The notes beneath the pieces are model-generated. The model ran no database searches. It saw only the letters and a list, made by a program, of their open reading frames with translations, and was not told where the DNA came from. 64,000 nt of DNA from assembly GCF_003991355.1 (NCBI RefSeq), contig NZ_RCSU01000003.1, forward strand, positions 516,029 through 580,028, read 5' to 3'. This document shows positions 27,593 to 35,797 of the stretch, piece after piece (position 1 is the stretch's first letter; each line of letters starts with the position of its first letter). This DNA is from Pseudoflavitalea rhizosphaerae. Its GTDB lineage: Bacteria > Bacteroidota > Bacteroidia > Chitinophagales > Chitinophagaceae. A program made the position numbers and the translations under genes.

Positions 27593-28189
27593 CTAGTGTA
27601 ATCTGGAGGAGATCAGTTTGGTGAACTCGCTGCGTGTTTCGCTCTTTTCGAATTCTCCCCAGAAAGCGGAAGTAGTGGTAACAGAGTTTTGCTTCTGTAC
27701 GCCACGCATCATCATACAAAGATGGGAGGCTTCAATCACCACGGCTACGCCCAGTGGACGAAGCGTTGTTTTGATAGCATCCAGGATCTGGGTGGTCAAT
27801 CTTTCCTGCACCTGCAGTCTCCTGGAGAAAACGTCCACCACGCGTGCGATCTTGCTCAGCCCGGTGATATGACCGTTAGGGATATACGCAACATGAGCTT
27901 TACCGAAGAATGGCAGCAGGTGGTGCTCGCACATGCTGTACAGCTCGATGTCTTTTACAACGATCATTTCGCTTACTTCTTCACGGAACATAGCACTGGC
28001 GAGGATGGCATTGGCATCCAGCTGGTACCCCTGTGTAAGGTATTGCATGGCTTTTGCCATTCTTTCGGGAGTCTTCTCCAGTCCTTCGCGCTTCGGGTCC
28101 TCACCCAGAAGATTCAACACCTCACGGTAGTTTTCAATCAGCCCTGAAGTGATCTTATCTTCGTATTGTTCTGTTTTCTTGTAAGCCAT
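27593..28189 (-). CDS. folE: GTP cyclohydrolase I
   Basis: 198 residues. Converts GTP to 7,8-dihydroneopterin triphosphate, first step for folate and for queuosine precursors. Zinc ligands Cys and His in [15 protein letters not shown], further Cys in [12 protein letters not shown], and the [23 protein letters not shown] block are typical of the canonical zinc-dependent (IA) type. Fifteen nt downstream of a queD paralogue, making a queD2-queD1-folE unit in which FolE product feeds the two QueD-like enzymes. Confidence 0.97.
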   Translation of the reverse strand: MAYKKTEQYEDKITSGLIENYREVLNLLGEDPKREGLEKTPERMAKAMQYLTQGYQLDANAILASAMFREEVSEMIVVKDIELYSMCEHHLLPFFGKAHVAYIPNGHITGLSKIARVVDVFSRRLQVQERLTTQILDAIKTTLRPLGVAVVIEASHLCMMMRGVQKQNSVTTTSAFWGEFEKSETRSEFTKLISSRLH

Positions 28190-28204
28190 TATAACAGTTT
28201 TTTG

Positions 28205-28624
28205 TTAGTTGTTCACCGGGTATTCCACGAAGTTCCGCTCTGTTTCATAGAGACGGACCTGCAGATCGAATTTGAGATCGATCTTTGCGCGCAGCAATTC
28301 GTAGATCACGATGCAGATATTTTCAGCTGTCGGATTACTGTCTTTGAAAAAAGGCGTATCAAGGTTAAGGTTCCGGTGATCGAAATGTTCAAGCACTTCA
28401 TCGCGGATAAGATCGCTCAGGATTTTGAGGTCCATCACATAGCCGGTTTCAGGATCAGGCTCCCCCACCACTTTCACTACCAGTTCATAATTGTGCCCGT
28501 GAAAATTAGGATTATTGCATTTACCGAATACGGCATCATTCTTTGCCATATCCCATGCGGGATTGTACAGCCTGTGGGCTGCATTGAAATGTTCTTTCCG
28601 GAATACGGCTACTTTCCTGCTCAT
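28205..28624 (-). CDS. queD: 6-carboxytetrahydropterin synthase / 6-pyruvoyl-tetrahydropterin synthase family, paralogue 1
   Basis: 139 residues. Zinc histidines in FNAAHRLYNP and NFHGHNYEL, catalytic Cys in FGKCNNP, Asp/His in LEHFDHRNLN, Glu in LYETERNF and the PTAEN substrate motif. Queuosine-type QueD makes 6-carboxytetrahydropterin from dihydroneopterin triphosphate, the QueE substrate (queE at 2.4 kb). The adjacent gene encodes a second homologue, so which of the two is the queuosine enzyme is not certain. Confidence 0.9.
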   Translation of the reverse strand: MSRKVAVFRKEHFNAAHRLYNPAWDMAKNDAVFGKCNNPNFHGHNYELVVKVVGEPDPETGYVMDLKILSDLIRDEVLEHFDHRNLNLDTPFFKDSNPTAENICIVIYELLRAKIDLKFDLQVRLYETERNFVEYPVNN

Positions 28625-28662
28625 ATCAAATGTATTACGATAATTGCTTTAAAAAGTTTGGC

Positions 28663-29073
28663 TTATTCGCCAAAGTATTCAACAAAAATCCTGGGTGTTT
28701 CGTACAGTTTGATGCAATGCAGTTTTACAGCAGGGGGCAAATGCGGCTGCAACTGCTGCCAGATGGCAATGGCCAGGTTTTCCGTAGAACAGAGCTGCCC
28801 TTGCATGAACTCAACGTCCATATTGAGATTCTTATGGTCCAGCTTGTCCAGCACAAATTGCTGTATTAGTTTGCTCAACTGCTTCACATCATACAGGAAT
28901 CCGGTATCGGGATCAGGCTTGCCTTTGATGGTGACCAGCAATTCATAATTGTGACCATGCCAATGTTCATTGGCGCATTTGCCAAAAACTTCTTCATTCT
29001 TTTCTTTGCTCCAGGCGGGGTTATATAGCTTGTGAGCGGCATTAAAGTGTTCAACACGAGTCAGATACACCAT
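28663..29073 (-). CDS. 6-carboxytetrahydropterin synthase / 6-pyruvoyl-tetrahydropterin synthase family, paralogue 2
   Basis: 136 residues, clearly homologous to its downstream neighbour (shared FNAAHKLYNPAW, FGKCANEHWHGHNYEL, LDHKNLNMD, LYETPRIFVEY). It differs in the terminal substrate segment: STEN in place of PTAEN, preceded by Cys. All zinc and catalytic residues are retained, so it should be active; a divergent pterin product is possible. First gene of the queD2-queD1-folE unit, with a TAccTTTG box 22 nt upstream. Confidence 0.88.
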   Translation of the reverse strand: MVYLTRVEHFNAAHKLYNPAWSKEKNEEVFGKCANEHWHGHNYELLVTIKGKPDPDTGFLYDVKQLSKLIQQFVLDKLDHKNLNMDVEFMQGQLCSTENLAIAIWQQLQPHLPPAVKLHCIKLYETPRIFVEYFGE

Positions 29074-29095
29074 AGATCATAATTAAATTGCCGCG

Positions 29096-29103
29096 CAAAG
29101 GTA
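29096..29103 (-). promoter_or_regulatory. -7 box (TAccTTTG) of the queD2-queD1-folE unit
   Basis: TACCTTTG on the minus strand, ending 22 nt before the start codon at 29073. It lies within a 66-bp divergent promoter region shared with mqnB. Confidence 0.6.
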
Positions 29104-29126
29104 CAATTTAATGGGTTTACATCTCC

Positions 29127-29134
29127 TATCTTTG
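29127..29134 (+). promoter_or_regulatory. -7 box (TAtcTTTG) of mqnB
   Basis: TATCTTTG ends 5 nt before the mqnB ATG (29140), the same start-abutting geometry seen at folD, queE and guaB. Confidence 0.6.
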
Positions 29135-29139
29135 CCAGC

Positions 29140-29814
29140 ATGGAAATAATGCTGGTTTCCGCCACTCCGCTGGAAATTGCACCTGCACTGGAATGGCTGC
29201 AAAAAAATGAGTTCCGCACAGAAGCAGGAATAACTGTAAATGCAGTAATCACCGGCATCGGCAGTATGCAAACTACTTACCACCTGATGCATGCCATTCA
29301 ACAGCAAAGACCCGATGCAATGGTCCAGGCCGGTATCGCAGGCAGCTTTTCCCTCAACTGTCCCCCGGGCACAATTGCAATTGTTCAGGAAGAATCATTT
29401 GGTGATCTTGGCGTGGAAGAAGATGGGAATTTCAAGGATGTATTCGATATGAACCTTCAGCAGGCAGCCGTATTCCCTTTTACAGATACCGCATTGCTCA
29501 ATCCATATACATCGTATTGGGCCCATCTCGGGCTGCCTTTTGTGAAAGCGGTTACCATTAACGAGATCACTACTTCGCCTCAACGCATCCGCATCCTGCA
29601 ACAAAAGTATTCCGCAATTGTTGAATCTATGGAAGGCGCTGCATTCCATTACGTGGCGCTTCAGCAAAAAATCCCATTCCTGCAATTGAGGGCCGTCAGC
29701 AATATGGTGGGCGAAAGGGATAAAAAGAACTGGCTGATGAAAGAGTCCATCCATCTGCTCAACCAGCAACTGATCAACATACTGCAGGAACCGGAATTAT
29801 TTAGTGAACAATAA
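29140..29814 (+). CDS. mqnB: Futalosine hydrolase
   Basis: 224 residues, nucleoside phosphorylase / MTAN-like fold. Splits futalosine to dehypoxanthine futalosine and hypoxanthine in the futalosine pathway to menaquinone. Seen: LVSATPLEI (N-terminal strand and base site), VITGIGSMQTTYHL, QAGIAGSF, and ESMEGAAFHYVAL, the motif with catalytic Glu and Met of the family. Pathway placement is supported by mqnD 9 nt downstream. Confidence 0.93.
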   Translation: MEIMLVSATPLEIAPALEWLQKNEFRTEAGITVNAVITGIGSMQTTYHLMHAIQQQRPDAMVQAGIAGSFSLNCPPGTIAIVQEESFGDLGVEEDGNFKDVFDMNLQQAAVFPFTDTALLNPYTSYWAHLGLPFVKAVTINEITTSPQRIRILQQKYSAIVESMEGAAFHYVALQQKIPFLQLRAVSNMVGERDKKNWLMKESIHLLNQQLINILQEPELFSEQ

Positions 29815-29823
29815 CTGATCAAC

Positions 29824-30663
29824 ATGAAACTTACGCTTGGCTTTTCTCCCTGCCCGAATGATACATTCATCTTCGATGCACTGGTGAATAAGAAGATCGA
29901 TACGGAGGGTTTGGAAGTGGAACCGGTACTTGAAGATGTGCAAACCCTCAACGAATGGGCATTACAAGGACAGCTGGATATCACCAAGATCAGTTATGGT
30001 GTACTCCCGCTGATCATTAAGGATTATATCGTACTCAATGCAGGTGGTGCACTTGGCAAAGGCGTTGGACCGCTCTTCATTACCCGCAATGACGGAGAAG
30101 TGAAACCGGTGGAGGAAATGACCGTTGCCATTCCCGGAGAACAAACCACTGCACATATGCTTTTCTCACTCGCCTATCCGCAGGCGAGGAAAAAGAAATT
30201 CCTGCTCTTTTCTGAAATTGAAGATGCCATTTTGAGTGGACAGGTAGATGCCGGTGTGATCATTCACGAGAATCGTTTTACATACAAGGATAAAGGATTA
30301 CTAAAACTCGCAGACCTCGGAGAATACTGGGAAACCACTACCAGCAATCCTATTCCATTAGGCGGCATCGTGATCAAACGCAATATCGATCCTGTTCTGC
30401 AACGACGTGCAGACAGCCTCATCAGAAAGAGCCTTGAATACTCATTTGCGCATTATCCCGTTGTAACGGATTATGTAAAACAGCACGCGCAGGAAATGAG
30501 TGAGGCCGTGATGCGCCAGCATATCGATCTGTATGTAAATGATTATTCGCTGGACCTGGGCCCGGATGGCAGATCAGCCGTAAAGAAATTCCTGGATATT
30601 TATGGTAACCTGCACCAGACTCCTGTGAATGGAGCGGAGATGTTTTTGGAGAATAACCTGTAA
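29824..30663 (+). CDS. mqnD: 1,4-dihydroxy-6-naphthoate synthase
   Basis: 279 residues, periplasmic-binding-protein-like fold. Converts cyclic dehypoxanthine futalosine to 1,4-dihydroxy-6-naphthoate in the futalosine pathway. Family features: FSPCPNDTFIFDALV at the N-terminus, DITKISYGVLPLI, GGALGKGVGPLF, PGEQTTAHML, DAGVIIHENRFTY and the His of this last block. Co-transcribed with mqnB. A polyprenyl synthase at 49 kb may supply the side chain of the same quinone. Confidence 0.95.
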   Translation: MKLTLGFSPCPNDTFIFDALVNKKIDTEGLEVEPVLEDVQTLNEWALQGQLDITKISYGVLPLIIKDYIVLNAGGALGKGVGPLFITRNDGEVKPVEEMTVAIPGEQTTAHMLFSLAYPQARKKKFLLFSEIEDAILSGQVDAGVIIHENRFTYKDKGLLKLADLGEYWETTTSNPIPLGGIVIKRNIDPVLQRRADSLIRKSLEYSFAHYPVVTDYVKQHAQEMSEAVMRQHIDLYVNDYSLDLGPDGRSAVKKFLDIYGNLHQTPVNGAEMFLENNL

Positions 30664-30681
30664 CAATTTTTCCGTGTGCTG

Positions 30682-30788
30682 GCAATCGCTCGCCTCCGGC
30701 GAGTGATTCATATTCGTTCGCCTCCGGCGAACACCGTGTCGCCGGAGGCGACGGAATAACCGTCACTCGCGGGGACGCGAGCGACTGC
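30682..30788 (+). repeat. Compound palindrome, copy 3
   Basis: Full four-module copy: imperfect outer arm GCAATCGCTCGCC, GTTCGCC..GGCGAAC, GTGTCGCC..GGCGAC, and a variant last module GTCACTCGCGGGGACGCGAGCGACTGC. Located between the convergent ends of mqnD and the photolyase gene. Confidence 0.9.
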
Positions 30789-30802
30789 TCCCCGGTTTTG
30801 CA

Positions 30803-32110
30803 TCACTCCCTCTTCAACGCCTTGCTGTACACTTCCAGGCAACGTTTTCTTGCAAACTCATGATCAACTATCGGTTCGGGATAACCGAAATCATCCAGCT
30901 CAGGAACCCATCTTCTTACATATTTCAATTCCGGATCAAATTTCTTTGCCTGTAATGCGGGATTGAATACACGGAAATAAGGTGCTGCATCACAACCGCT
31001 TCCTGCCGCCCATTGCCAGTTACCATTGTTGGACGCGAATTCGTAATCCAGTAATTTCTCCGCAAAGTAGGCTTCTCCCCATCGCCAATCGATCAGCAAA
31101 TGCTTGCACAGGAATGATGCCACGATCATGCGCACACGATTATGCATGAAGCCCGTTGCATTAAGCTCACGCATGCCGGCATCTACAATGGGATAACCTG
31201 TTGCGCCTGCACACCATCTTTCAAATTCCTTTTCATTATTGCGCCAGTGGATCAGATCATACGCTGGTCTGAAAGCCTTTCCTTGTGCTACATGCGGGAA
31301 ATTCCAGCAGATCATCTGGAAGAAATCGCGCCAGATCAGTTCATTCACAAAAGTGGCGCTCAATGGCATTGTCTGTTGTAACACTTTGCGAATACTCACG
31401 GTACCGAAACGCAGGTGAACGCCTAAATGAGTAGTGCCCTGTAACGCAGGGATATCGCGCTGTTCCCCGTATCGCCGGATGATCGACTTCTTCAGCACAG
31501 TTGCAGGAAATGATTGATCCGACTCTTTAAACCCGATCTTCCTCAATGAAGGAATAGCAATTGCTTCCTGCTTAAAAAAGTTGGAAAAATATTTTCTGTT
31601 GGGATAAGACTGCCCGTAATAATCATTCAGCGTGGCCAGCCATCGTTTACTGTAGGGCGTGAATACGGTGTAAGGTTTTCCATCGTCTTTCACTACTTCG
31701 TTCTTTTCAAAGATCACCTGGTCTTTGAATGTATGAAGCGGAATATTTTGTTCGTTCAGTAAGATGCGAACCGCTTCATCCCTGTCTTTTGCGTAGAGTT
31801 CATAATCATGATTGGTGTATACGGCGGCAACAGGATAGTGCTTCAACAACTGTGCGAATGCATTCAGTGGAGTGTCATGCATTACCTGCAATGCAGAACC
31901 CTGCTCCAGCAACTGCTCCTGCATGCCCTGCAATGCGGCATGAATGAATGCAACCCTGCTATCTTGTTTATTCCCCAGCTGATCGAGAATATTGGTATCG
32001 AAGATGAATACAGGCAATACAGGTTCAGCCTGCCTGAGGGCATGATAGAGGCCGGCATTGTCATCAAGACGAAGGTCGCGGCGAAACCAGAAAACATTTA
32101 GTTTCTTCAT
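30803..32110 (-). CDS. phr: Deoxyribodipyrimidine photolyase (cryptochrome/photolyase family)
   Basis: 435 residues. Light-driven repair of pyrimidine dimers. N-terminal antenna Rossmann domain (VFWFRRDLRLDDNAGLYHAL), C-terminal FAD domain with TRP-rich active-site motifs: WRDFFQMICWNFP, GYPIVDAGMRELNATGFMHNRVRMIVASFL and NGNWQWAAGSGCDAAPYFRVFNP. The MRxLNxTGxMHNRxRM pattern is that of class I CPD photolyases rather than cryptochromes or (6-4) enzymes. Single gene; the next gene upstream begins 64 nt away. Confidence 0.93.
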   Translation of the reverse strand: MKKLNVFWFRRDLRLDDNAGLYHALRQAEPVLPVFIFDTNILDQLGNKQDSRVAFIHAALQGMQEQLLEQGSALQVMHDTPLNAFAQLLKHYPVAAVYTNHDYELYAKDRDEAVRILLNEQNIPLHTFKDQVIFEKNEVVKDDGKPYTVFTPYSKRWLATLNDYYGQSYPNRKYFSNFFKQEAIAIPSLRKIGFKESDQSFPATVLKKSIIRRYGEQRDIPALQGTTHLGVHLRFGTVSIRKVLQQTMPLSATFVNELIWRDFFQMICWNFPHVAQGKAFRPAYDLIHWRNNEKEFERWCAGATGYPIVDAGMRELNATGFMHNRVRMIVASFLCKHLLIDWRWGEAYFAEKLLDYEFASNNGNWQWAAGSGCDAAPYFRVFNPALQAKKFDPELKYVRRWVPELDDFGYPEPIVDHEFARKRCLEVYSKALKRE

Positions 32111-32173
32111 ACAACAAATGCGATTGACAGTTTCATCTCATGGAAGATGAATGGTTGATGCAGCTATAATGTT

Positions 32174-33022
32174 TTAATGATGCAATGGCCTGATCAGCTG
32201 ATCATAGAGCTGTGTGGTGAGTGAATGACCGTATTTCTTTTCCCCGCACTGGGCCACCCAGCGGATCCCGCTGATGGCATTGGTAAGGAAAACTTCGTCG
32301 GCTTCTGCAAGATCCTCTGCAGTGCCGGCCTGTTCTTTCATCGTTAGCCCTGTAATGCGTTCGCATTGTTCCAGGAGATAACGGCGCATCACGCCGGCCA
32401 CACAGCCTTCAGACAAAGGCGGAGTAAAGATCGTTCCATTTTTGACCCAGGCAATATTTGCGATGCTTGCATCGCAGATCCGGTCAAAAACGTTCAACAA
32501 AACAGCATCATTGAGCTGATTCCGTTTTGCAAACTGTGCTGCCATCAGGTAAGGAAGATAATTGTTCGATTTGAGATTGGCGAAAGCGTCGCATGTTTTT
32601 CTTGCATCGGCATAGATGCCGGTCTGCAAACCATTTTGATTGAGTTGCAGCGCATGTTCCTGTAATGGCCAGCATTGGATGAGCAACTGAGGCTGCATGC
32701 TTTCAGGGTCATAGGGGCCGCCGTTTGACCTTAGTATGTTTAATCGGATGCGGGCAGCTTTTTCAGTTTTGTTCCTGCGAACAAGCTGCAGGATATTTTC
32801 CGTAATGAACCCACGGGTAAAATGTTTGGGTATCTCGAATTGAAGCAGGGTAAGCCCGTGAAAGAGACGGTCGAAATGGGCATCTGCAAGTAGCAGCCTG
32901 TTATCGAGGAGCTTAAAGGTTTCGAAGAGTCCATCGCCATATCGAAGCGCGCGGCTATTGGCGCTGATCACAGGAGAACCGGCGGGAATGAAAGAGCCGT
33001 TGTAATAATCGAATGTTGACAT
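32174..33022 (-). CDS. Class IV PLP-dependent aminotransferase (aminodeoxychorismate lyase-like)
   Basis: 282 residues from ATG 33022; a GTG-started frame adds 12 residues to 33058. Fold type IV: N-terminal RALRYGDGLFETFKL, the PLP Lys in LKSNNYLPYLMAAQFAK, DAVLLNVFDRICDASIANIAW, the TPPLSEGCVAGVMRR phosphate site. Class IV includes PabC (4-amino-4-deoxychorismate lyase), branched-chain and D-amino acid transaminases; size and the SANSRALRYGDGLFET start favour a PabC-like enzyme, without certainty. Upstream lies the response-regulator gene on the same strand. Confidence 0.85.
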   Translation of the reverse strand: MSTFDYYNGSFIPAGSPVISANSRALRYGDGLFETFKLLDNRLLLADAHFDRLFHGLTLLQFEIPKHFTRGFITENILQLVRRNKTEKAARIRLNILRSNGGPYDPESMQPQLLIQCWPLQEHALQLNQNGLQTGIYADARKTCDAFANLKSNNYLPYLMAAQFAKRNQLNDAVLLNVFDRICDASIANIAWVKNGTIFTPPLSEGCVAGVMRRYLLEQCERITGLTMKEQAGTAEDLAEADEVFLTNAISGIRWVAQCGEKKYGHSLTTQLYDQLIRPLHH

Positions 33023-33087
33023 GAATGGTTGCGGGTGACTGTTCACAGTTGGGATCACTGTGGTACAGCAACCCGCAACAAGTAATA

Positions 33088-33765
33088 TTAATTGCCGTTC
33101 TGATCGATGATGCCATTCTTCACTGCATACATCACCAGGCCAGCCATTGATTTAGCCCCTGTTTTGGTTTTTAATTTATCACGGATCGCTTCCACCGTAC
33201 GAGGGCTTATTTCCACAATATCAGCGATCTCCTTGGTGGTTTTCTCTTCGCACATGAGCTTCAGCACACGCATTTCCTTATCGGAAAGATTCGCATCCTG
33301 CGGACCGGCAAGGTCCGTTCGTTTGGTGCGAAGTCCCGTGAGGAGTGCTTTATTGGTGAGCTCATTGAAGAAGAATTCCTGCTCGAAACAGGTTTTGATA
33401 GCCTGGTAAATGGTTTCCGAGTCGGAGTTTTTGGTGAGATAAGAATTGGCGCCGATCTCCATGAGCTTACTGATCATGGAGTGATCATTGTGCATGGAGA
33501 GCACAATCACTTTTGCTTCGGGGCGAACCTTCCTGATCTCTGGAAGTGTTTGGATGCCATCCATGATAGGCATCTGGATATCAAGGAGAATAACATCGGG
33601 CTCTATGTGTTTCAACAGATTGATCAGTTGCATGCCATTGTCTGCTTCCGCAATGAGTTCCACATCTTTTTTAGCCGACAGGGCCGTTTTAACGCCTGCC
33701 CTGAAAAGGGCGTGATCATCCGCAATTGCTACTCTTATGAGCCTTTCTCCATCTGGTTTTTTCAT
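33088..33765 (-). CDS. NarL/FixJ-family response regulator (orphan), paralogue 1
   Basis: 225 residues. Receiver domain with acidic pair Asp16-Asp17, phospho-acceptor Asp62 (VILLDIQMP), conserved Ser/Thr in VIVLSMH and Lys in SYLTKNSD; then a GerE/LuxR helix-turn-helix (LSDKEMRVLKLMCEEKTTKEIADIVEISPRTVEAIRDKL). No kinase is adjacent on this strand. Paralogous to the regulators at 36.7 and 40.4 kb. A direct-repeat element lies about 310-420 nt upstream. Confidence 0.93.
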   Translation of the reverse strand: MKKPDGERLIRVAIADDHALFRAGVKTALSAKKDVELIAEADNGMQLINLLKHIEPDVILLDIQMPIMDGIQTLPEIRKVRPEAKVIVLSMHNDHSMISKLMEIGANSYLTKNSDSETIYQAIKTCFEQEFFFNELTNKALLTGLRTKRTDLAGPQDANLSDKEMRVLKLMCEEKTTKEIADIVEISPRTVEAIRDKLKTKTGAKSMAGLVMYAVKNGIIDQNGN

Positions 33766-34077
33766 ACGGTTCTATTGTATTTAATATTGAGTTCCAGGTT
33801 TAGTTTGATAAGGCATCAAACTGAGGGGTTGAACACCTGGTTCTAACCGTGCTCAAAATGATAATTTTTCGTGACAATTACTATAGCAGATTTACGAAAT
33901 TATACTATTTCGGAATATACAGGAAACTATTTATAAACAGGAAATCTACGATACAAAAACGTTGTTTTACGAAGTCAACAATGGAAATTTTCTAATGCGG
34001 TTGGTAAATACCGTATTTTGAAAATGAAGCAAATCTGCTCTTGTGCACATAGTTATCCACAAGTATTTTTGTTATAC
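33766..34077. other. AT-rich upstream region of the first response regulator gene
   Basis: Gene-free. Holds the 15-nt AAAAACGTTGTTTTA stretch (33955-33969) shared with the lipoprotein upstream region at 26.5 kb, and A/T-rich runs that could hold promoters. No confident -7 box for the minus-strand gene was found. Confidence 0.4.
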
Positions 34078-34189
34078 AAGTTGATTGACGAGGATTAGCA
34101 ACCTCACACCATCCAATGTCCTTATAATAACCGTCCAGAAAAGTATTCCAATATCTATGAAGCCGGCAAAATCCAATGTCAATCAACTT
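34078..34189 (-). repeat. Hairpin/direct-repeat element, copy 1 (GAYATTGGAT boxes)
   Basis: Ends are an 11-bp inverted repeat, AAGTTGATTGA (34078-34088) and TCAATCAACTT (34179-34189). Inside, GACATTGGAT is present as the reverse complement at 34111-34120 and 34171-34180, with a related TTCCAATATC box near 34147. The second copy at 37762-37880 shares the ends, boxes, and GGCAACCTC and ACCGTCCA blocks. Likely a shared regulatory or structured-RNA segment upstream of both regulator genes. Confidence 0.6.
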
Positions 34190-34619
34190 TCTTTCTTTTT
34201 ATTTCCTGGCTGATATTCATTGTTCCCCTTTTCACCTTCCTGTTTTCCATTTATTTCATTACCGAATTAATCATCTGGGTTTTTCATAATCATGGTGATA
34301 TTCAACAGCAACCTGCCATCCTGTAACTTTTCCCCATAAGCTCCCCGACTGCATTTTGCATTATATTTTTTCATAATTTTATTCAGACCGCCTTCGTTCT
34401 GAACCTTTCCTTTCTGAAACCTTTCAACGGTCCCTATCCTGGTGCATTAGCCCGGTCCTGTTACTAAATTTCCCATCCCCGTCATTTGGCTAAGGTTCTG
34501 GTTAGTTTCTTAACCTGCACATTTCCCTTACAAAATTCTTCTCAATTAGCAAGGGGAAAAAAAACGCAAAATCCCGTTTTTTTTCCCCTTGCTGCTTATT
34601 CATCTCCTCTTACTTTTGA
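34190..34619. other. Pyrimidine-rich gene-free stretch
   Basis: Mostly A/T with C/T-rich runs (for example around 34200-34260 and 34370-34460). No credible coding frame, RNA gene or promoter could be supported. Confidence 0.4.
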
Positions 34620-34862
34620 TCAGTACACATTTTTCGTATGCACATCACCGTTATGTTGCATAAATGACATTAAACCTTGTAAGATGGTCACTGATCCTTC
34701 TGCATCATACATCCGGATAATTTTTTCTTTAAAACGTCTTAGTTGCTCTGCCAGCAATACCCCGGCCCTTTCCGTGCTACTCGATGTTTGCTGCCAGGAG
34801 AGCCTTTTCCCACCTATTAACAGCTCTCCCCCGTTAAGTTCCATGGGTCTACCCGGACCCAT
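34620..34862 (-). CDS. Possible small protein, unknown
   Basis: 80 codons, ATG 34862, stop at 34620. The translation (RAGVLLAEQLRRFKEKIIRMYDAEGS and TILQGLMSFMQHNG) has an amphipathic helical look and reasonable codons, but no family is known. Its start codon lies in a perfect inverted repeat (34841-34864). A plus-strand frame overlaps the same bases. Could be a real regulatory protein divergent from the histidine kinase gene, or chance. Confidence 0.25.
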   Translation of the reverse strand: MGPGRPMELNGGELLIGGKRLSWQQTSSSTERAGVLLAEQLRRFKEKIIRMYDAEGSVTILQGLMSFMQHNGDVHTKNVY

Positions 34863-34864
34863 GG
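34841..34864. promoter_or_regulatory. 9-bp perfect inverted repeat CCATGGGTC
   Basis: CCATGGGTC, 6-nt spacer, GACCCATGG. Size and spacing fit an operator or a small hairpin. It lies about 150 nt upstream of the histidine kinase start and over the start of the possible small minus-strand gene. Confidence 0.35.
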
Positions 34865-35011
34865 ACTTATTCTTTAAGGATGCTACGTCAATACAGCAGA
34901 ATTAACCATAACAATGCTGTGCTTATTATTGCGCTCAACTTCCACTCAACCCTTCATACTGAACCGGCAGAAATCCCATTGAATAAATCCATCACCAAAA
35001 ACCAAATCTGT

Positions 35012-35791
35012 ATGAACCAACTCTTCATCAGTTTTTTTGTTACCAGCGCCATGAGCATGCTGGTATTCATTGTACTCTTACTGATTACCATCACACTTCA
35101 GTTCCGGAAGAAACATTCCTGGTTCCATTGGTCGGCACGCAGCTTTGTTTCCGTTTTCAGGATCCAGTTGCTCAACACGGAAATGCGCGCACAGGAAGCA
35201 ATTTTCCGCATGATCTCAAGAGAGATACATGACAATGTTGGGCTTACACTCACCGCCGTCAAGCATTTTCTCTACCGGCTCAAACCAAGACAGGACCCAG
35301 ATGAAGCCCGCTACCTCAAAGGGTCTATGGGAATGCTCAGCCGGGCTATGGACCAACTCCGTCATATCAGTCACAGTATGAATGGTGATGTACTGGAAGA
35401 TCAGGGCCTGGTGAATGCCCTTCAACAGGAAGTTGAAAGGATCAATCAATTGGACCATTTGCAGATCTCATTACATGTGGAAGGTGAAGAGAAAACCTTC
35501 GAGCCTTCCAAAGAGATTGCCGTACTGCGAATGATCCAGGAATCCATCAATAATGTGATCAAGCATGCTAAAGCCAGGATAGTGGATATCCAGCTCAGGT
35601 TCTCAGACAACCGTTTGGATCTTCAGGTCTGTGATGACGGTATTGGGATTGGTGCAGCGCTGGAAAAAAAAGTAATGGGCAACGGGTTGGCAAATCTGCA
35701 TAAACGTGCGGAGTTGTTGCAGGGTTGCTGCACTATAACCAGCAATCAACCCAAAGGGACCACCATTGCCATTTCAATACCTATCAACTAA
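35012..35791 (+). CDS. Sensor histidine kinase, HisKA_3 (NarX/DesK type)
   Basis: 259 residues from ATG 35012; a longer frame from 34880 adds 44 residues without a hydrophobic start. One N-terminal membrane helix (about 7-29) and no extracellular or PAS domain, so the sensor part is minimal. HisKA_3 box SREIHDNVGLTLTAVKHFL with phospho-acceptor His73, N box ESINNVIKHAKA, G1 CDDGIGIG, G2 GNGLANLHKRAELLQG. The cognate regulator follows after 6 nt. Signal unknown; likely needs a partner membrane protein, as in the cluster at 39 kb. Confidence 0.9.
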   Translation: MNQLFISFFVTSAMSMLVFIVLLLITITLQFRKKHSWFHWSARSFVSVFRIQLLNTEMRAQEAIFRMISREIHDNVGLTLTAVKHFLYRLKPRQDPDEARYLKGSMGMLSRAMDQLRHISHSMNGDVLEDQGLVNALQQEVERINQLDHLQISLHVEGEEKTFEPSKEIAVLRMIQESINNVIKHAKARIVDIQLRFSDNRLDLQVCDDGIGIGAALEKKVMGNGLANLHKRAELLQGCCTITSNQPKGTTIAISIPIN

Positions 35792-35797
35792 TAAACC

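Noticed and set aside
33992..34186. 64-codon minus-strand frame covering the direct-repeat element
   Set aside because: The second copy of the element does not keep the reading frame beyond a few residues, so conservation is at the nucleotide level.
34486..34905. 139-codon plus-strand frame upstream of the kinase
   Set aside because: Serine/cysteine/proline-rich low-quality translation without motif; overlaps a better minus-strand candidate and a palindrome.
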